The notes under the pieces were generated by a model, which worked only from the letters and a program-made list of their open reading frames with translations, ran no database searches and had not been told where the DNA came from. Positions 22,475 to 33,366 of a stretch of 64,000 bases of DNA are shown piece after piece. A program made the translations under genes and the position numbers. The DNA is taken from contig OX246747.1 of assembly GCA_945910005.1 (NCBI GenBank), forward strand, positions 12,925,035 to 12,989,034, given 5' to 3'. This stretch comes from Isoperla grammatica (Eukaryota; Arthropoda; Insecta; Plecoptera; Perlodidae). Position 1 is the first letter of the stretch. Each line of letters begins with the position of its first letter.

Positions 22475-23820
22475 CTGAGAGATGATGCTTTCGCATTAAA
22501 CGACACAAAATTCAAGAAACTTTTCAGAATGGCTAAGCAATAGGCTGGCAATCTTATTGAAACTCTTCAAATATGCCCCGACAACGACGTAGTTCGGCCA
22601 TTGGTGTAAGGACTTTGGTATGTCAATTTATTAAAACATTTAATGAAGCATACGTTAAAGAAACTGCTAGACAAAAGTAGATGTAATGCACAGTAAGCTT
22701 TTTCAAAAAATATTAAAATACCCAAATAAATAATACTGTTGAATAATGTATGCAAAATCATGGGTCAAAATTAACTTTTTTCTCACTAGACCCGGGTGAA
22801 TGTACTTTCAACCCCTGTATTAACTCCGTGCAAACATTTGTATGGGTGTTAAGGAATCGTGGGATGTGTCAATGTAAGAGTAATCAGTCGTAATTGACTT
22901 TAATTATGCGAGTTATATTATATTTTAACTAACTTAACATGCATCTATTTAGGTTTTAGCAACATTACGATTTATGGCATGCGGAGAATACCAAACTGGC
23001 ATTGGCCAAGATGTCAATCTGGCGGTTGCCCAACCAACTGTTGGCCGCGCAGTATCTGCAATAACAAGTGCTATTAATGAGCACTTATACGAACAATGGG
23101 TGAAATTCCCAATAAATAATGTGGCACCCATTAAAGCAAGGTAGAACTATACTCACTTAAATGTCGTAGATCAATAATCAAAAGACAAGATAGGCCTATA
23201 TAATTTATATTAATTACAATACTAGCTGTGGCATTGTTGAAAGGTGGGCTCAACAAGCCAAACTGACCGAAATTGAGCCGACCAATGAAACTTGCTATTA
23301 AAAGTGTTTATGTGAATGTATGTAGTTATATTATTACACCAAACAATGTTTTTAACTGGGTTCATATCCTAAACAGATTCACCAATCATTCCACAAGGGG
23401 AAATATTTTATTATTTATTTAAACACAATGTTATTCTGTACACCATTTATTTATTTTTATGAAACATTTCTTTGCTACTTGTGTAGCATAATGAAATGTG
23501 GTTTTCAATAATTCATTCAAACATGAAAGTAACTCTAAATGTACTTATGTAAATTAGGGCTATTTAAGGAAATAAACTTGCAACAAATAATACAATTCCC
23601 TTTTTTCAACTGAAAAACAATTCCTTAAGGAACCCATTTACAATTACTTTAACATTTTGCAGATTTCAACATGACTTCCATTTTCCCGGAATAATTGGGG
23701 CAATTGATTGCACGCATGTAGCAATCGTTGCACCCACAGCCAATGACGATCAGTACCCGGAGCATATATATGTAAACAGGAAACATTATCACTCAATTAA
23801 TGTTCAACTGGTAAAAACTT
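22475..23820 (+). pseudogene. PIF/Harbinger transposase, third copy, decayed
   Basis: Pieces: 22482-22605 with LNDTKFKKLFRMAKQ, a stop, then AGNLIETLQICPDNDV. An exon at about 22954-23142 carries TLRFMACGEYQTGIGQDVNL and QPTVGRAVSAITSAINEHL. After an intron ending in GCAG at 23662, the exon 23663-23818 has FPGIIGAIDCTHVAIVAP with the first catalytic D and YVNRKHYHSINVQL. The frame stops soon after, and the rest of the DDE domain is missing. The intron position agrees with a spliced Harbinger transposase gene. One nonsense codon lies in the first piece. Confidence 0.7.
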
Positions 23821-23935
23821 AGTGCTAATTTAGTGATGTAATTGAACCTCATTCAACTGATCTAGCGGTGGTGGAACAATACGAGCTGAACCAGCGTCGT
23901 GAACTCGAGTTCAGTTGAACCTTCAGTTTTTTAGG

Positions 23936-24140
23936 TGGCTCGTTGGTCCAGTGGTTAGCATCCCTGCTTCCAATGCAGAAGGTCCCGGGTTCAAATCCCG
24001 CTTCAGGTAGAAGTTTTTTAACTTCTAATGTGGATTCAATTCCATTACTTCTTGGCTTAGGAATAAGTAAACGGTGACTTTGGAGCCGTCCTAGCAACGA
24101 AGCACTCAATAAATTCAAAGTTGTTCTGAATCGGCCTTGT
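23936..24140 (+). mobile_element. tRNA-derived SINE, tRNA-Gly-like head
   Basis: The first 75 nt look like a tRNA: A box TGGTCCAGTGGTTAG, an anticodon arm CTGC..GCAG with loop TTCCAAT, and B box GGTTCAAATCC. The acceptor ends do not pair well and about 130 nt of unrelated sequence follow. A tRNA-promoted SINE fits better than a working tRNA gene. The 3' limit is uncertain. Confidence 0.6.
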
Positions 24141-24505
24141 TGATTCTGGCATTTGTCCGCAGGTGTTCGCACTGTCCAATCACTGATTCATATGTTTCGT
24201 ATTTGAAATATCGATCTTTGATTGGTTATCGCTCACTCCTCGATGGTGTTCGAAGCCTACAGGGCTGGTTTAGTCACTTTAAATTAAAGTCCACCACTGC
24301 AAATCAGTTTAGTTACTGAGTGGGTAGACTCTAAATGTGAATTTATTTTATTTATTTAAAATGAAAAGAAGAGGGCGAGAAAAGCTGTGGTAGGTTCGCT
24401 TCCGTATTTTTGGTATGTTATGGTACCGTTATATTTTGTGGTTTAACCTTTCTACGTCAACAAAAAAGACCCCATAGATAGTTGAGACCGTGGCGAGGTT
24501 ATGCT

Positions 24506-24999
24506 TTATGCTTTGTGTTGGTTTGCCATAGAAATGGTGTTTGTTTCACCCCCCGTAGGAGAAGACGGAAGGAGACGAAGCAAGATCCTAGTTACCGGTA
24601 TGAAAAGGCCCTCGTTCCTTCGGCAAGACGGAAAAAGAAACGTGAAGCTGGACAAGGTTTCGGCTACGTCAAGACCAAGCTGGCCTTTGTTATTCCGCCC
24701 AGTTATCAAGAGTGCCCGAGAGGCCGAGACAAGAACTGAATGGTACCCGCCACACGAAATGTCAATGATGGCCTTGGGGAGGTTGGTCACGTGGGTGAAT
24801 GAGGTTTGCTGGTTTGTATGACCAAGACCTAAGTGGCCAAACTTGTTGTATCCACACACCAACACCTCACCGCCGTCGGCAAGAACCACCGTGTGCAGAC
24901 AAGCAGCAACTTTCTTGATGAGCGGCAGACCGGCAACCAGGACGGGTGTGTGGGCTTTTACGATGTGACCGAGGCCAAGCTGACCTTGATCATTCATCC
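24506..24999 (-). pseudogene. RCC1-repeat protein fragment
   Basis: RCC1 repeats form blades of a seven-bladed propeller in nucleotide exchange factors and HERC-type ligases. The minus-strand frame has two and a half repeats: GQLGLGHIVKAHTPVLV, VLADGGEVLVCGYNKFGHLG with LGHTNQQTSF, then CGGYHSVLVSASRALLITGR and NNKGQLGLD. The repeat pattern breaks after about residue 115 and the rest reads unrelated residues. Only part of a propeller is present, so this is an exon or a captured piece of a host gene. No partner exons were found nearby. Confidence 0.7.
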
Positions 25000-25226
25000 C
25001 TCATGAATATAACTCACCCTTGTCAGTTAGGAACTTGGTGTATAGGTGTATAGCATGGTATATAGCACTTTCTGCTTCGCACCCTCACCTCTGATCCGAG
25101 GCTTCTTCACCATATTGCCGCCACTCAGGTTACGACAATACTAGCACTTATTAATTATCTCTGATACAAGCAGGAAAAACACATTACTAGTACTATTTTC
25201 TAGTATCTTAAGTTATTGATAAGTAG

Positions 25227-25730
25227 ACAATCATGACAATGAAGCTCAAGAGAAAATATACGAACCCCTCCTGGGGGCGGGCGCAGAGACAATCATGAAC
25301 AATGAAGACAATCATGACAATGAAGCTCAAGAGAAAATGCAAGAACCCCTTCTGGGGGCGGGCGCAGAGAAAATCATGAACAATGAAGACAATTATGACA
25401 ATGAAGCTCAAGGAAAAATGCACGAACCCTTTTTGGGGGCGGGCACAGAGACAATCATGAACAATGAAGACAATCATGACAATGAAGCTCAAGGGAAAAT
25501 GCACGAACCCCTCCTGGGGGCGGGCACAGAGACAATCATGAACAATGAAGACAATCATGAACAATGAAGACAATCATGACAATGAAGCTCAAGGGAAAAT
25601 GCACGAACCCCTCCTGCGGGCGGGCGCAGAGACAATCATGAACAATGAAGACAATCATGAACAATGAAGACAATCATGAAAATGAAGTTCAAGGGAAAAT
25701 GCAAGAACCCCTCCTCCCCATCCCAAAGGG
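25227..25730. repeat. 81-bp minisatellite, about six units
   Basis: Units start GACAATCATGACAATGAAGC at 25227, 25308, 25389, 25470, 25570 and 25670 (last one partial), with two 19-bp partial units GACAATCATGAACAATGAA at 25551 and 25651. Because 81 is a multiple of three, several frames stay open on both strands; the plus frame would give a 27-residue acidic repeat. No gene signal supports translation. Confidence 0.85.
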
Positions 25731-25835
25731 TGTTCCCACCTACTCTTTCGAACCATCTGGCTTGTAATAAGTAAGTCAGGATTTTTGTGTCCTCTTCCTT
25801 CGTGTAGGCCTACTTGCTCCGTCTGCAACGAAATG

Positions 25836-25893
25836 GATGCCGGCATAGCTCCAGGAATCATCAAAGCGAACAAACCTGCCCACCACGATAAGT
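25836..25893 (-). mobile_element. RZ-SINE module R fragment
   Basis: GATGCCGGCATAGCTCCAGG to CCCACCACGATAAG, the transcript-side 5' part only, closest to the 17757 copy. Confidence 0.6.
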
Positions 25894-25926
25894 AGATGGT
25901 GATCTCTTAAAACAAATATATAAACA

Positions 25927-25948
25927 ATATATATATATATATATATAC
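25927..25948. repeat. (AT)n microsatellite
   Basis: Alternating AT run of about 22 bp just left of the viral-like segment. Confidence 0.8.
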
Positions 25949-25973
25949 ACTCAGTAATATATATAGTCAGACG

Positions 25974-26620
25974 TCTCAGGGAACGGAGGATGCTAGTAAG
26001 TGGAACGAGTGCCTTTCGTTCTTGGCATTTGCTCTAATGCATCGTTTTTAAATTGATGACTCTCTCAGAATGGAGCTAGCACTCCATGAGGCCTCTGAGT
26101 TTGGGAAGCTCTTCTCCTCAATAGCCATTGCTGGGAACTTCCTTCAAGCCTTGAAGACTGTGAAGCTAGGTCCTGGGCCTGTGATGGAAGATGAAGGGCA
26201 ATACTCAATTGGAGTTTGGACCGATGAATGCGCTCATCATTTTAATGGGAGGATCCATGTATGGTACTGAAACGTAAACCATCTAATAACCGAGGACCGA
26301 ACAGCATTAAGGGCGAGTTGCGGCATGCTCATGGGGATGTTGAACGCTGCCTCTATAACACTGGGACTTCTCGCCACAAATTATCGAATGGACCCGAGAT
26401 TAATAAAGGTCGTGACCCTCCGATCAAGCGACGATTCAATGAGCCTGTACCTCTCAAATACCATGGTCGACAATAAAAAGTGTATTGAGATGAACAGGCG
26501 CTTATTGGCATTGCTTGGTATCAATTTAAGCAAGGACAAAACATTTTTCTTCTCGGAGGGGTTCGGGGAATATACCTCTTGGTATATGGACGAAGTCTTT
26601 GTGTCACAATATGACAATAA
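25974..26620 (+). pseudogene. Endogenous orthomyxovirus PB1-like polymerase remnant
   Basis: One reading frame (codons starting at positions divisible by three) carries the palm motifs of a segmented negative-strand RNA virus polymerase in order. These are SKWNECLSFLAF (motif A region, about 25995), GMLMGMLNAASITLGLL (motif B, about 26319), SSDD (motif C, about 26427) and LLGINLSKDK (motif D, about 26506), followed by GEYTSWYM and EVFVSQY. SSDD, not GDD, is the signature of orthomyxovirus PB1. The frame is disabled by a TAA at 26049-26051 and a TGA at 26268-26270, and motif spacing between A and B is shortened. The fingers and thumb are absent. Beyond about 26615 the frame enters AT-rich DNA. 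It is old and cannot encode a working enzyme. Confidence 0.8.
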
Positions 26621-26755
26621 TAAACATGATAATAATATTAAGAACGAACATACAATAACTTATGCTTGTAACTCTAGTTCCACTGTAGTTGCTAGAGTAA
26701 CGTAATTAAAGTAGTTCTTAGGCCTAGGTCTAAATGCACTAACCTATACATGTTA

Positions 26756-26994
26756 GTAAATAGGGCCTTCTACCAAACAAATCTACGAGGACAATATTGG
26801 GAGGAACGGAAAAAAACAGTGGAAAACACAAAAGAGTTTCAGATGATGCCCTAGAGGCCATAACGGCAGCGGAATGGTCAAAACGAGTCGACAACTGTGA
26901 AAAACTAATAAGAGAGACTTGGGCCACAGAAATGGGCACAGATACCCGGGGAGTTGAGCCAATAATCATAAGCCTTCATGCAAGCGATGACTGA
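26756..26994 (+). pseudogene. Uncharacterised frame downstream of viral remnant
   Basis: One frame begins NRAFYQTNLRGQYWEERKK at 26758. An overlapping frame from 26797 reads to a stop at 26994 with VSDDALEAITAAEWSKRVD. Codon-like composition suggests former protein, perhaps with a frameshift. It could be more of the viral insert or unrelated. No family is recognised. Confidence 0.3.
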
Positions 26995-27165
26995 CAGCGA
27001 TGACTGACAGACGAGGATGATAACGAGCTTTGGCGGTTCCGTTATGAAGCTAGAACAAACTGACATTTTTAAATAGAACAGTCTGCAAATGCTGCCATGG
27101 ATAATTTATTTCCACCTTGTTATTCTTTTGATAGTCTAGTAATTTTATTTATATATACAAATGCA

Positions 27166-27450
27166 TTTTTTATCTTCCGGGATATTATCTTGCTTGTGTA
27201 AGTATATTGGTGCAGACCGAAGTCGGTCACCCATTGCTCGACGTTCCGCCAGAATTGCATCTGGCATGTTCACGAGTCCCTATCACGTCCTTCTCATTCA
27301 AGAGCCTAACGTCGACTGACTATTGTCAGCCGAGGCGCGCGTTGTCTGTATACCCATGGCTGTAGAAGGTGGAGGTGCGGGGCGGCGCGGTTCTATTGTT
27401 AATTTAGATGGCTGGGCCATGCCTTGCCTTGGTTTCACACGAAATGGGGT
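27166..27450 (+). repeat. Dispersed repeat, copy 2 (see 17215)
   Basis: Second copy of the repeat at 17215-17680, cut at GGTTTCACACGAAATGGGGT by the RZ-SINE that follows. Confidence 0.7.
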
Positions 27451-27455
27451 CAGAT

Positions 27456-27694
27456 TGATTGATTGATGTATGGGGCTTACCATCTCATATTTTTGCAACA
27501 ATGGCTAATCGAGACGATGAGCGGGTGATAATGAAGATGAGAAAGATGATGATGAATAATAAAGCCACACCCGAGTCAGACCCATTGTACGTCGCGTGGG
27601 TCGTCATACGGGAGTCCAGCAAGGGAGGGCAGGGCCAAGTGGGAAAAAAAATATTCAGTGGGACAGTGGGAGGGAAGGGACAAGGTCGCTTTTC
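27456..27694 (-). mobile_element. RZ-SINE copy, type A body, module C truncated
   Basis: The tail is GATTGATTGATGTATGG on the plus strand and the body keeps GTACGTCGCGTGGGTCG. The copy ends within module C near GGACAAGGTCGC. Confidence 0.75.
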
Positions 27695-27989
27695 TAACAG
27701 CGCCCCCGGACCTGACAACTTGCATAATGAAATGTTCAAACATCTATCTACAGCTTCACACCAATACTTACTTAGGATGTTGAATCGCCCACTGGTGGGC
27801 TGTTTACCACCATGTAAGGTAATGAATAAGTTTAGTTAGGATTGGGAGAGGTCCAGTACTCTGGCCTAACTAATGGAAGGAGAGTTCGGATTGGTTAGGG
27901 CCCAGTGGTACTCGCGCCGAACTTATCAGAGACAAGGATGAACCGGATTGGTTCGCCTGCTATTCTAGCTTTAGTATATAATAAGTTCA

Positions 27990-28435
27990 CTTCATACATC
28001 ATGGACCAGTCACATTCACATTCGACATTCACATTCGGCACATTCGATTCACATTCACATTCGACATTCACATTCGATTCTGCATCGAGACGTCAAAGAA
28101 GCAAGAAGGGCCGGGAGTGTCTGCAAGATTACCTCCCGAGGTGAGCTGATTGCATCGGCGGACGACGGCGCGAGGCTTCCCGCCAAGTCTACAGAGCCCC
28201 GCACTCTGCCTGTGCCTGCTTAACCCTTTTGCGGTTTACCCGCGAAAACTTTGAGACGCTCCCCTGAAGCACAGGAAAGGAATTCATAGGCACCAAAGGT
28301 TGCTAACAACTTCGTCAGACTCCCCCGCTTCTTTTGACTAGTTGCTTTTAGCAAGCTTATTGCTGTTATTGTACCTGAAGTTTTTGTGATCATTGTTTTT
28401 AGTCTATAGTTTGTATGTATTGACTGTACCAGCAC
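27990..28435 (+). repeat. CACATTCGACATTC repeat element, copy 1
   Basis: It matches 55916-56240 almost base for base at the left: CATGGACCAGTCACATTCAC, tandem CACATTCGACATTCACATTC words, then a frame with RRQRSKKGRECLQDYLPR ending near a GTGAGC donor, then a GC-rich part. A diverged third piece at 28905-28985 encodes GRRRRKKGQECLQVYL. The shared peptide suggests an exon of a mobile or duplicated gene. Confidence 0.65.
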
Positions 28436-28989
28436 GCTGGGTTATGTTTGCGACATGTGGGTATGGTTCTGTCCCTGCCCCCTGATAGAGTAGACCATCC
28501 TAAAGTTATCTTAGGCACAAATTCTAGTCAAGCCATTATTTTATGTTATTAGCTTAGTTAATTAAGTCAGATCCATTAATATGGTGCAAGTCATGTCTCA
28601 CAAAGTTATGAACGATTGAAATTCAGTTATTCAGACTACCTTTAGAGAGACATTACTAGGAATAGGTGTTGAATGGAGTTTGCCACGGCATTCTCTTGTC
28701 TTATATGTAGAGATCACGGACCAGTGGTGTCTGCATTCGAGTGCATGTGTGTGTGTTGTGTACTACCACACTTCTATTAATAGTATCGCGGGTGCGTCTT
28801 GTGCGTGTGTTGACGACACGCACACGCACGTGTGTCGTCCGCCATGAACGGCGTCATAAGGACCCCCCGGCAATTGTACGAGGACACTTCAGGCGTTTGA
28901 ACACTCCCCACTTCACTCATTCAGTATCGGGACGCCGACGAAGAAAGAAGGGCCAGGAGTGCTTGCAAGTATACCTCCTGAGGCGAAGA

Positions 28990-29155
28990 AGAGAAATTGG
29001 TGCTTGTGCGTGAGGTACAGCTACGAAGTGCTACTATGAATGGAGAGTTCTGTGCTACTCTGACAAAGGCACACAAGGACCGTGCGTGGGAAATGGTTGG
29101 CAGAATCCGTCAATGCTCTAGCCCCAATATCGCGATCCTTCAAGGCGGTAAGTAG
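28990..29155 (+). pseudogene. Harbinger-partner Myb/SANT fragment
   Basis: EKLVLVREVQLRSATMNGEF and ATLTKAHKDRAW, then a frameshift and the NAVA..SRSFKA end at the same GTAAGTAG donor (about 29148) used by the 14559 copy. The left end is fused to the repeat element at 28905, so the start codon is lost. Confidence 0.65.
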
Positions 29156-29269
29156 ATCATACCCTGGATGAGCCCGCCACCAACAACTTAGATGGGGACG
29201 GACGGGGACCGAAGCCACCCCCTATTTTTAGTAGAAATATCGATATTATTGTTCTCCGATGCCTTTTCA

Positions 29270-29551
29270 AGTGACTAACGACTAGCGACTAAGAGCGCGT
29301 TCATGAAACTGACTAGCCGCAACAGGCTTCTCTCATTGGCTGACAGTGAGAATACTGCTCTCCGATTGGCTGTGACTAAGGACTTGACCAAGGAGTTGAG
29401 ATGTCTTCAACTTCTTAGTCAAGTCAAGTTAAACCTTAGTCACAGCCAATCGGAGAGCAGTATTCTCACTGTCGGTGTCGGCCAATGAGAGAAGCCTGTT
29501 GCGGCTAGTCAGTTTCATGAACGCGCTCTTAGTCGCTAGTCGTTAGTCACT
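29270..29551. mobile_element. Foldback palindrome, ~112-bp arms
   Basis: The left arm 29270-29381 and right arm 29434-29551 are reverse complements with only a few differences (the right arm has six extra bases near GGTGTCGG). The 52-bp centre also pairs partly (GACTTGAC with GTCAAGTC). It is a MITE-like foldback element. Flanks show no clear target duplication. Confidence 0.85.
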
Positions 29552-29605
29552 AGTCAGTTATGTAAACGCGCCATTACTCGGGGAACGTGTCAACTTGACT
29601 TGACA

Positions 29606-29672
29606 ATGGGAAAATTCGGAAAATACGCCAAAAAGTACAAAAGAGATTGGGAGGATTTACCGGAATTCAAAG
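29606..29672 (+). CDS. Isolated first exon, Lys/Tyr-rich
   Basis: ATG 29606 opens MGKFGKYAKKYKRDWEDLPE and runs to a GTAGGC donor after 29672, phase 1. The pattern resembles the start of hAT-type or similar transposon proteins that precede a zinc finger. No second exon was found in the following 1.5 kb, which is AT-rich with a poly-T run at 29706-29727. Confidence 0.4.
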
Positions 29673-29679
29673 GTAGGCT

Positions 29680-31150
29680 TAGTTCACATTTGCCCATCTC
29701 AAGTTTTTTTTTTTTTTTTTTTTTTTGTTACTATGGTTTAAAGGTATGCTTAGCATAGAGCATATTATAGGTTAGCTATTTATTTTGTGTTGATGTTTGT
29801 TAGGATGGCTAAAACAAGTAACGACAAGTCCATTTACGTGATAAATGGTTTCAAATTTAATTTATTTACTATTATTTTTTTATAATAATTTGTTAATATT
29901 CTTATTAATAGCCGTATGCATGCAATATGATCAATAAATTCCTATGATTAAAGGTGTGTATTACATAATCTTTTTCTTTAAATCTGCTACAACTCACATT
30001 CCATTTGTCTTTTTTTAATTATAAGTAAGTATAATAATTGGACATTTTTTTGTGCTATAATGATACGTCTTTTCAACTTTATTTTTTCATGTTATGTGTG
30101 TACAATTACAATGTAATGTAAATAGCTTCCAAATGCTAAATTATTGCTTAAATACGCGCATCCAAAACCAAATTGTGTAAATCAACTTCGCACACTAGCT
30201 GGTGAGCGACGTTCACGACAGAGTGCGTATTGGCGCTTTTGGGCGATTTTGAAACGAGCCACTGGCGCGCTCTTCTACTGAACATCTGGCAACCCTGATC
30301 GCAACGCTCCTAGCGAATAGCTGTCAGAGCTGTCATTACTCATTCGGGTCCCGACCTTACTCGACCGTTATAAACGATATAACCATGGACGGGATTGGTA
30401 CGAGAAAAAAGAGATAAGACAATATACCATACGGGTGTTGTTTCTGGTTCGAATGTCCATTAAATGTATTGGTTGTTTGTCTCTGTGCGCGTTGTGTACA
30501 CATGTCAGCCGGTTGTTCGCGTGGCCTGACTGCGTCAATACGGGGGTGCGTAAAAACCCACCCGCACAGACAGACGGACAGGTGACCGTGGGAACTAACT
30601 GCACAGTGCGTGCATGGAGACCGGCTCGAACAAAATGCAGTCGGTAGGAGCTACTTATAAGTTTATAAGTTCGTGCCTCTTCAGTGGAATACATAATTTT
30701 GTATCGCTCGCGAAGAAAGGGGGCTGTATGTACATATTTATCGCTAATATACGTATTACGTACAATTTTCAGGTGTTCGATAGCCGGCGCAATTATAATA
30801 TACTATTTAGTGTTGAATGAAGGCGCTCGATGCGTGCATTGATTTCGGCTCGGCTCATGACGTCATCCAGCCCGTGTTAGCTGGCAGACGAAAACGTCCA
30901 CAACATCTCGAGCCGAGCAGTCACGTGACGCTGCTCATATTTTTTTATTATTTTTTGTTATACATTGACAACAGGACTCATGTACCACGAGTGCAATATA
31001 ATATATTAGATTGGGTATTTGGGGAATGAATATGACTTTTTTTTTCAACGATATTTAACAAAAATCACGTTTTTATGTTACGTATTACTGTATCTTTCCA
31101 ATTATGTAAGGCGATTGCGTAAAATAGTACATATTTATGTTTTAAATCAA
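29680..31150. other. No gene recognised
   Basis: This is AT-rich to about 30180, then mixed. The 30200-30300 segment has weak similarity to other repeat flanks. Short frames at 30368-30820 have no domain or codon signal. Confidence 0.45.
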
Positions 31151-31862
31151 TTTAATCCCTGACAACCAGTGCAATTAGTACGCAGAGAGCTGCCACTCAT
31201 TATCAAAGCAAAAATAAAAATTCGAAATAAGCTCAGACACCAATGGCAGAAACAGCGAGACATTGACGCTCTACACAGTCTACGTATATTTACATATCAC
31301 ATCAAAAGAGATATCAACAAATAGAGAAATGACCAGTGGAACGCGTTTTTGCGAACTTTACGCCCCACAGACAACTGCTCTTTATGGAGAACATCTAAAT
31401 ATTTCAAAAGAAAGTCTACAGCAATACCACCACTGGACACGTCAGCTGGACCCGCGTACACAGACAGCGATAAGGCAAATGCACTTGCAGACAACTTCGA
31501 GCGCATTCATACCCAAAACGACAAGTTGAGTAGCCGTTACCACGAAAACAAAGTCAATAAAACACTAAGCACTTTTTTTACAAAGTCCTAGTCCTTAACC
31601 ACAAGACTGCAAGCTCACCACCCCGAGAGAAATTATACAAATCATCCGACAGCGCAACAACAAAAAGTCCCCGGGCGATGATCAAATTCCTAATATAGTC
31701 CTAAAAAATCTATCAAAAAAGTGCATCATAGCCTTGACAATATTCATAAACAACATTCTTATGACATCTCACTTCCCCCAGATCTGGAAAACAGCTAAAG
31801 TCCTAGCTTTTCCAAAACCCGGAAAACCACAAGACAATGTCACGAATTATCGGTCTATTAGT

Positions 31863-32249
31863 TTTTTTTTTTTATTTTATTTTTTTTTTTAATGAGGCTT
31901 AACGTCTCATATTTATGCAACGATGGCTAATCGAGACGATGAGCGGGTGATAATGAAGATGATAATGAAGAATAAAGCCACATCCGAATCAGATCCATTG
32001 TACGTCGCGTGAGTCGTCATACGGGAGTCCAGCAAGGGAGGGCAGGGCCAAGTGGGAGGAGAAATATTCAATGGGTCAGTGGGGGGAAAGGGGATTGGGG
32101 TGTGGACTGCACTTCGTCTGACTTCTCCTCCTCGACCAGTCCGGCTTGGGTGGCCCTACCAGAAACATACGCTTCCGCCGGCATAGCTCTCGGGATCAAC
32201 AAAGCACGCAAACCTGCCCACCACGATAAGGTGGCAGTCCCTGGGCAGG
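31863..32249 (-). mobile_element. Full-length RZ-SINE inside LINE, type A, module R
   Basis: It is flanked by TCGGTCTATTAGT (31850-31862) and TCGGACTATTAGT (32250-32262), 12 of 13 identical. The tail here is a T-rich run on the plus strand (A-rich in the transcript) instead of AATC repeats. Confidence 0.85.
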
Positions 32250-33249
32250 TCGGACTATTAGTCTTCTGTCAAATATCAGCAAGATTATAGTAAAAATTAT
32301 TCTTATCCGACTAAACAAGCACATAATTGAAAATAACGTACTAATCCCAGAAAAATTCGGCTTCCGCAAGCAACATTCAACCTCAGCACAACTCACTCAA
32401 CTCACCGAACATATAACCCAGGGATTCAACTTGAACCAGCACACAGGTATGCTTCTTCTCGACATTGAAAAAGCGTTTGAAACTGTGTGGCATAACGGAC
32501 TTTTATTTAAAATGATATCGTACAATTTTACAAAATACCTTATCTTTATCATTAAATCGTACTTATCCAATAGAAACTTCCTTGTTATCATTAAAGACAA
32601 GAAATCGACATGCCGTAACATTGCCGCTGGAGTGCCACAAGGCTCGCTCTTAGAACCAACCCTTTTTTCGTTATATATTAATGACATCCCGCGTTTTTTA
32701 CACATACTTGTCAGCATGTTTGCTGATGATACAGCAATTTTCACGTCCTCTTATCGTCCAGGCACGATTCAGCGGCGACTCCAAAGAGCCCTGAACGCAT
32801 TAAGAAGGTATTTTCATAAATGGAAGATTAAAGTTAATGAAGCCAAGACATCAGCAATTTTCTTCACAAAACGGAGACCGTGCTATAAACCGGAAGTGAC
32901 TTGTCAATGGAAACCCTATTCAGTGGTCCAGTTTTGTTAAATATCTCGGAGTTTATCTCGATTCAAAATTAACATTTACTTATCATGTGAACAGCAAGAT
33001 GCAGCAAGCCTACGCCTCCATGTCCAGCCTCTACCCGCTTCTCAATAAAACGAGCAAACTCAGCTTAACAAACAAACGTCTCCTCTACACCATGGTGATC
33101 CGGCCGATTATGACGTACGCTGCCCCCGTGTTGAGTTCGACGTGTGCAACAAACTTGAAGAAACTTCAGACTGTCCAAAATAAATGCGTCAGAATGATAG
33201 AGAATATTCCAAAACGCAAGTGCATCTCAGTTCTCCATGACTACTTTAA

Positions 33250-33366
33250 AATAATTTTTTTTTTTTTTTTTAATAATGGGGCTTAACGTCTCATATTTAT
33301 CCAACGATGGCTAATCGAGACGATGAGCGAGTGATAATGAAGATGAGAAAGATGATAATGAAGAAT
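33250..33366 (-). mobile_element. 5'-truncated RZ-SINE inside LINE
   Basis: The 13-bp direct repeats ATGACTACTTTAA lie at 33237-33249 and 33367-33379. Only the tail (A-rich in the transcript) and 100 nt of type A body are present. Truncation at the far end from the A-rich tail fixes transcript polarity as minus. Confidence 0.9.

Noticed and set aside
23936..24010. Functional tRNA-Gly gene
   Set aside because: A and B boxes are present but the acceptor stem does not close and there is no clean terminator; a SINE head fits better.
25208..25573. 121-codon minus-strand hydrophobic frame
   Set aside because: It is the reverse of the 81-bp minisatellite; no start context or homology.
29701..29727. 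Poly-T at 29701 as tail of a minus-strand retroposon
   Set aside because: No element body or direct repeat was found around it.
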